From assembly GCA_963995525.1 (NCBI GenBank), contig OZ023214.1:35650013-35714012 (forward strand): 64,000 bases of DNA, given 5' to 3'. The notes beneath the pieces are model-generated. The model was not told the origin of the DNA. It did not search any database and worked only from the letters and a program-made list of their open reading frames with translations. This document shows positions 59,701 through 64,000 of this stretch, in pieces (the first letter of the stretch is position 1; the number at the start of each line of letters is the position of its first letter). A program made the position numbers and the translations under genes. Origin of the DNA: Escarpia spicata. Its lineage: Eukaryota > Annelida > Polychaeta > Sabellida > Siboglinidae.

Positions 59701-62700
59701 ATCCAGGCATATTTACATTACGAAAATATTGTGTCTTAGACTTAGTCTTAGCCGCTTAGGCTAAGACTAATATAGTTGAAGCCCAAATACTATGAAATAG
59801 CAACCTGGTTTGCGCTAGTCTGCCCCGCTGCGGTCATGTGTTACAGCATCGCACTTGTAAAATTAGTGATATAGAGGCGTATGTTGGTGCAAACCGGGGT
59901 GCTACTTACGCCTCAAAAGTGCTCTAAGACGCAATATTCTTAAAAGTAAATATGCCTGGGATAATGTTGAATAACAGAACTAATGCATTGATCAGTCTGA
60001 TGTATCAAACTTCAAAGTTAGGGCTTTAGGCAAAAAAAGTTATAACAGCGAAATCGAGGTGGGTCCAGATTCTACACAAGTGCCGCGACTAGTTGTGTCC
60101 ACTGTCCACACAAAACATATCTGGTTAGAGTGCTGTCAGTATGGTGTTATAAACTCTTGCAGCACACATTTCTTCTTGGTTGGTGGTGGTGCCGTTTTGA
60201 TCTCCGCCATCATTTCCTGCAGTGCGACTTCTTTTTGTTTGAGCGCGGACATGCGAATTTATTGTAACGCTGTTTTTTATTGGTGAGAGTATGACCAGAT
60301 GCAGCGAATTAAAAACCATGTCACAACCAGCTGCATGTATATGCTGCCACCTGTTGAATATAGTGGAAGCTAAATTTGAGGAGTACGGAAGTGATTGACG
60401 ATCATTGTCATAAAGAAAGAATCCGTAATATTTTCATCCCTCGCCGTAATACCGTAATTTGAGGTGTGTTTCCGGAATGGTAGGCAGGTCTGAATTATTA
60501 ACGTCGTACAATTTCTGAATAATTATTATGACATATACTAAATTGTAAATTAGTGTTAAATTTAATGTTATATTGCCTTGTAAAAAGGTTCATACTATGT
60601 CCTGGTATTACATCATGTCTAAATTGTTCTCCATTCAACATCTCACTTTTTGTCAAGGTATTATATATTATAATTATTGTTACTATACTGTTCAGGGCAT
60701 ATATTTGCTTCAACTAGTTTTTACTGGCATCATAGTATTAATTGTCACCACATGTATTTCATTTTTGTATTAAATACCGGATATGTCAAATATAAACCAA
60801 TTTGAATTTCAAACCAAGTGACACTTCGGAAGCACCAAACAAGGCATATGTAGCTGATTTTTTCTCTACAAAAACAAGTTGCTAATTAAAAAATCAAGTT
60901 TTAAAATTACAAATCTGATGTCTAAACACTAGAGTAAAACTGGAAAATGCAATACCAGTGTAAAGTATATAACACCAACATGAAGGTCTTGACATACCTT
61001 TTCGAACCTCTGTTCCAGGACTTCATGTTCCCATTGCAAGGCCTTGTGGTCGGCGCCAAGAACACGCAATCGTGCCTTTGCACTCTACAGGTAAAACATC
61101 AGTGGGTTGACAACAATACCAACACAGTCAAAGCAAATCACCTGTTCTTAGCAGTTCAAATGTGTCCATAAAAACGACTAAATGTTAATAATGCACGGCC
61201 AGTAGCTATGAATGAGTCGTGTTACCAAAGACATCATTCAATCAGAACAGCGTGTTTATATGCCATAGCAAAAGACACAACTTGTCTTGGTATATATTAC
61301 TTTGTCCAACACTTGATAAAAACTCAATTATTTTCCAGTACAAATCTTCCATGCTATGGACATGTAAACAAGTCTTTCCCATTAAATCTGGCAGCAATCT
61401 CCAATGCCAACCTTCACTGTTGAATCCAGCAGTGTAATTCAATTTCTACCAATGTCATGCTAGATTCAAAGCTCAGTGATGAAAAAATATATCGACAGGT
61501 CCATCTAAATTATCAGATTTTACAGTGTTCTGGTATCAATCTGCTCATAATCTGGATGTATAAATCACTTGCCATTCACATCTGCTGAGATAGCTGTACC
61601 CAAAATCCCAAAGAACCCAAGAAAATGGGTGTACACCCCTGTACTCTTATTGGAATGCAAAAATTTACATATTTTCACATCTCAAATATTTGTTAAGCGC
61701 ACTGTACATATAATGGACCGAATATGGCACGTATATCATACTGCTGGAGGTAAATCTGTCCGGCTGTGGTTGACCGAACAATGTTTTCACTCACCGCCAG
61801 GGCCTGTTTGTCCTTCTCGTAATTAGACAGTTGCCGCCTGAGTTCGTCCACTTCATCCCTCGCCTTCTGCAGTGGCTCCACCAGGCGTTTGTTCTCCGCC
61901 ATCACCTCCGCCATCTGCTTCTCCAGACGGTCTTCCTTCTTCTTCATCTCCTCCACTTGTTCCTGCAGCATCAGCCACGCTTCAGTGCACAGTCACATAT
62001 TACGATGTTGGGACAGAGCTACATACTCTAGAACTACTCTAGATCCTCTATTTTTAACCTGCATACTTCACATACAATGTCCTCAATCAGGACTATTAAC
62101 AGTAATAATAACAATAACATATTTACATGTATGACATTGTGTACAATTCAATTAAAAGCAAAGTTTTACTGTGTATATAAACCACTAAGCAAAGAGAATA
62201 ACTCGACTTTGATTAAAAAGTAACTGCTACAAGCATTCTCAAAATTATTCAGCACATCCTTTGGAAACTGTGGTTAACATTATTTATCATCCAGCCCCTC
62301 CTGACAGTGGTTTTGAATGATATCATAAAAAGTGGCTAAGTCTTGTAGTACAGGAAGTTATGGCATCACATTTGAATTGAGACAAGATGTGACTGAAACT
62401 TTAGACACATTTGTGACCCGCCGTAGCGAACTGGGTGTTAAGTCACATGGGTCTGTTCTGCACACAAGCAAAAATAGCTATCTAGGTCATGTTCTATTAA
62501 TTGTTTTATTTTGGCAGAAATGAACACCTTATGATCTCATCTTTCAATGTCGTGTTTATTTTCCTCGACAGACAATCCAAAACTAATAAAATACTTGCAT
62601 TTATGAATCCATAGATAAAAAACCAACAGACAATATCGGACAAAATGACCTCGTTTCTAAATGCATTGTTTTTAAAGTTTACTTCACTTTTGGCAATAAA

Positions 62701-63771
62701 TCAAAAACTACTGAAGATATTTCAACGAATGAGGTATCATTCTACAGCTCACCTGTGGAATCCAAATATCTACAAACCTGAATTTCATAACTTTGCGACT
62801 TAATGCCCACTTTGCTGATCATATACAAACCATTAATTACAAACTGTAAATCCGTGGTCGTACCTTGAGTGTGTTGATGAGAGCCAGATTGTTGAGCGTG
62901 ATGTCATTGTAGTAGTTCTTGATGTCACTGAAGGCCTTCTCGTGGTTCTTCATCAGCGTGTTGATCTGGCCGTTCTTTCTCTCCTCGATCTCATGTATCT
63001 CCGTCTTGCGTCGAAGGTCAAGTTCGTCCCGCAACGCCCTCATCTTCTTCTCATACTTGTGCTCAATCTCGTGGGCTTGTCGCACAAAGTCAGTTCTTTG
63101 TTCTGTCAGCTTCTTGTCTTGTTCCTAATCAAGGTAATGTTTAATAGCAAATTGAAACTATCTGGCAAATTTTAGGCACTCGGAACCGTGCTGGGGTATT
63201 TATATATAAGTGCAAAATAACTTGTTAATTTCTTCCTTGTAAGACAAAGTTTTATTAGCTCGATCTATTCTGACGGTATAGTAAGTTACAGGATGAAAAT
63301 GCTGATATTATCATTAACTGTAATGAAAATATAAAAAATGTATGTCACTGGTAATGATCTTAACATGTAGACATGTAGTCATCATATCACGGTTGTAACC
63401 TTATTAATCTTTAAGAACATTTACTATAAAATCTCTATAAACCATGCCACCATTACTAACAGCTAACTACACTGACCTTCTGCATTGCTTATTTAGTCCC
63501 ACTGACAGCTAGTATTGTTTTGTAAGCATTCTTACTGTTTATTCAGTTTGGAAACCGTACCGACCTTCTTGAGATCTTTGACGACGTCTTCATGCGAGAG
63601 TTGTTGTTCCTTCAGTTCGACCTTGAATGAACGTTTGTCACGTCGTAGCTCTAGTTCATCCCCCCGATGGTCATCCTGGGCGAGTTTCAACGCCACTGTG
63701 CTCTCTGCCTTCAACTCTGAGATGTTGTTCTGGTGCTCGTACAGCAAGTGCTTCACCTTCTGCTTGTACAC
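56754..63771 (-). CDS. GAS8: GAS8 / dynein regulatory complex subunit 4, C-terminal 382 residues
   Basis: Seven minus-strand exons, all phase 0: 63771-63565, 63124-62864, 61962-61795, 61084-60998, 58751-58542, 57417-57352 and 56903-56754 (stop TAA). Diagnostic stretches are [81 protein letters not shown] and [19 protein letters not shown], with the tail GLVSAPT. The human protein is 478 aa, so about 95 N-terminal residues lie beyond the window's right edge. The sequence is almost all coiled coil, rich in Lys/Glu/Leu heptads. GAS8 is a core rod of the nexin-dynein regulatory complex, tying neighbouring axonemal doublets in motile cilia and flagella. Acceptor and donor sites are all canonical. 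A long minisatellite sits in the intron before the DVLDSKN exon, and a fold-back element in the 58752-60997 intron. Confidence 0.95.
57545..57625 (+). repeat. GT/GC-alternating tract in a GAS8 intron
   Basis: Interrupted GTGTGC/GCGCGC sequence with purine-pyrimidine alternation. Confidence 0.85.
57985..58475 (+). repeat. 43/23-bp minisatellite in a GAS8 intron
   Basis: The array is built of a short unit (GTCCGTCCATCCGTCTGCAC + TAT, 23 bases) and a long unit with about 20 extra bases (CCGTCCGTATGTCCGTTCAT inserted), probably born from TCCG/TCCA tetramers. Long units predominate. Neither length is divisible by three and no unit has a stop, so three overlapping plus-strand frames of 164-201 codons run through it with the same SVHPS / LHYVRP peptide motifs. 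It is intronic on the opposite strand and not a gene. Confidence 0.92.
59672..59988. mobile_element. 317-bp imperfect fold-back element in a GAS8 intron
   Basis: Outer arms 59672-59740 and 59923-59988 are complementary over about 67 bases (ATTCAACAT, CAGGCATATTTAC and GTCTTAGA are shared blocks), at roughly 80% identity. Inner segments 59795-59819 (AGCAACCTGGTTTGCGC) and 59883-59910 also pair. A 12-bp perfect palindrome (TTAGTCTTAGCC / GGCTAAGACTAA, about 59741-59770) is an extra insertion in the left arm. No coding capacity; MITE-like. Confidence 0.7.
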
Positions 63772-64000
63772 CTGTGGTAGGAACAATGCTCGGTCAGCAC
63801 GGGGCAACTTACACAGATGAACTAATAGTAGTAGTTTTATAGAATTCATGGATCTACATCATGGTCTGCCTACGTCACAAACAAAAGTATGAGCGTGACC
63901 TCCGTCAAGCTTTGCCTTTGCCAACAATGTTGATAACGGTTATGTAAATGAATTACATTACCCTTGCTGCATGACAATATGATGACATATCATACATTCC
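63772..64000. other. GAS8 intron sequence at the right edge
   Basis: Upstream of the first GAS8 exon seen here; no further exon is recognisable before the window ends. Confidence 0.5.

Overview
The window looks like animal nuclear DNA, most likely from a marine invertebrate and plausibly a mollusc or another lophotrochozoan. That placement is an inference from the intron-rich animal genes, dense (CA)n/(GT)n microsatellites, tRNA-derived SINEs, L2/CR1-like LINEs and TGACC-rich satellites. No bacterial operon structure is present. Only about 5% is recognisable host coding sequence; much of the rest is repeats.

Host genes: (1) minus strand, 6.3-7.4 kb: the last two exons of a laminin-G-like domain, with an in-frame stop. 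(2) Plus strand, 12.2-13.4 kb: a complete three-exon gene for a 173-residue secreted NlpC/P60-type (CHAP-like) cysteine peptidase, a bacterial-type peptidoglycan-hydrolase fold carrying an animal signal peptide and two introns. (3) Minus strand, 24.7-40.4 kb: a complete six-exon MYLIP/IDOL gene (FERM plus C3HC4 RING E3 ubiquitin ligase, 447 aa; human 445 aa). Its intron 1 holds two LINE copies and its intron 4 a third, unrelated one. (4) Minus strand, 56.75-63.77 kb: the seven 3'-most exons (382 aa) of GAS8/DRC4, the ciliary nexin-dynein regulatory complex subunit. Its 5' exons lie beyond the right edge.

Mobile and repeat layer: an RTE-like LINE scrap at 2.1 kb; a near full-length but broken L2/CR1-like LINE at 15.4-18.7 kb; tRNA-derived SINE copies at 2.3, 11.4, 14.5, 18.9 and 20.6 kb; and fold-back elements at 19.6 and 59.7 kb. 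The LINE and the SINEs share a 3' hairpin plus tail, suggesting LINE-driven SINE mobilisation. Minisatellites or satellites lie at 1.8, 8.1, 42.6, 44.6, 45.5, 47.8 and 58 kb.

The genes do not form a pathway. The least ordinary host gene is the secreted NlpC/P60-like enzyme. The rest of the interest lies in fold-backs, perfect inverted duplications and nested insertions. All calls come from reading the sequence; no database search was possible.
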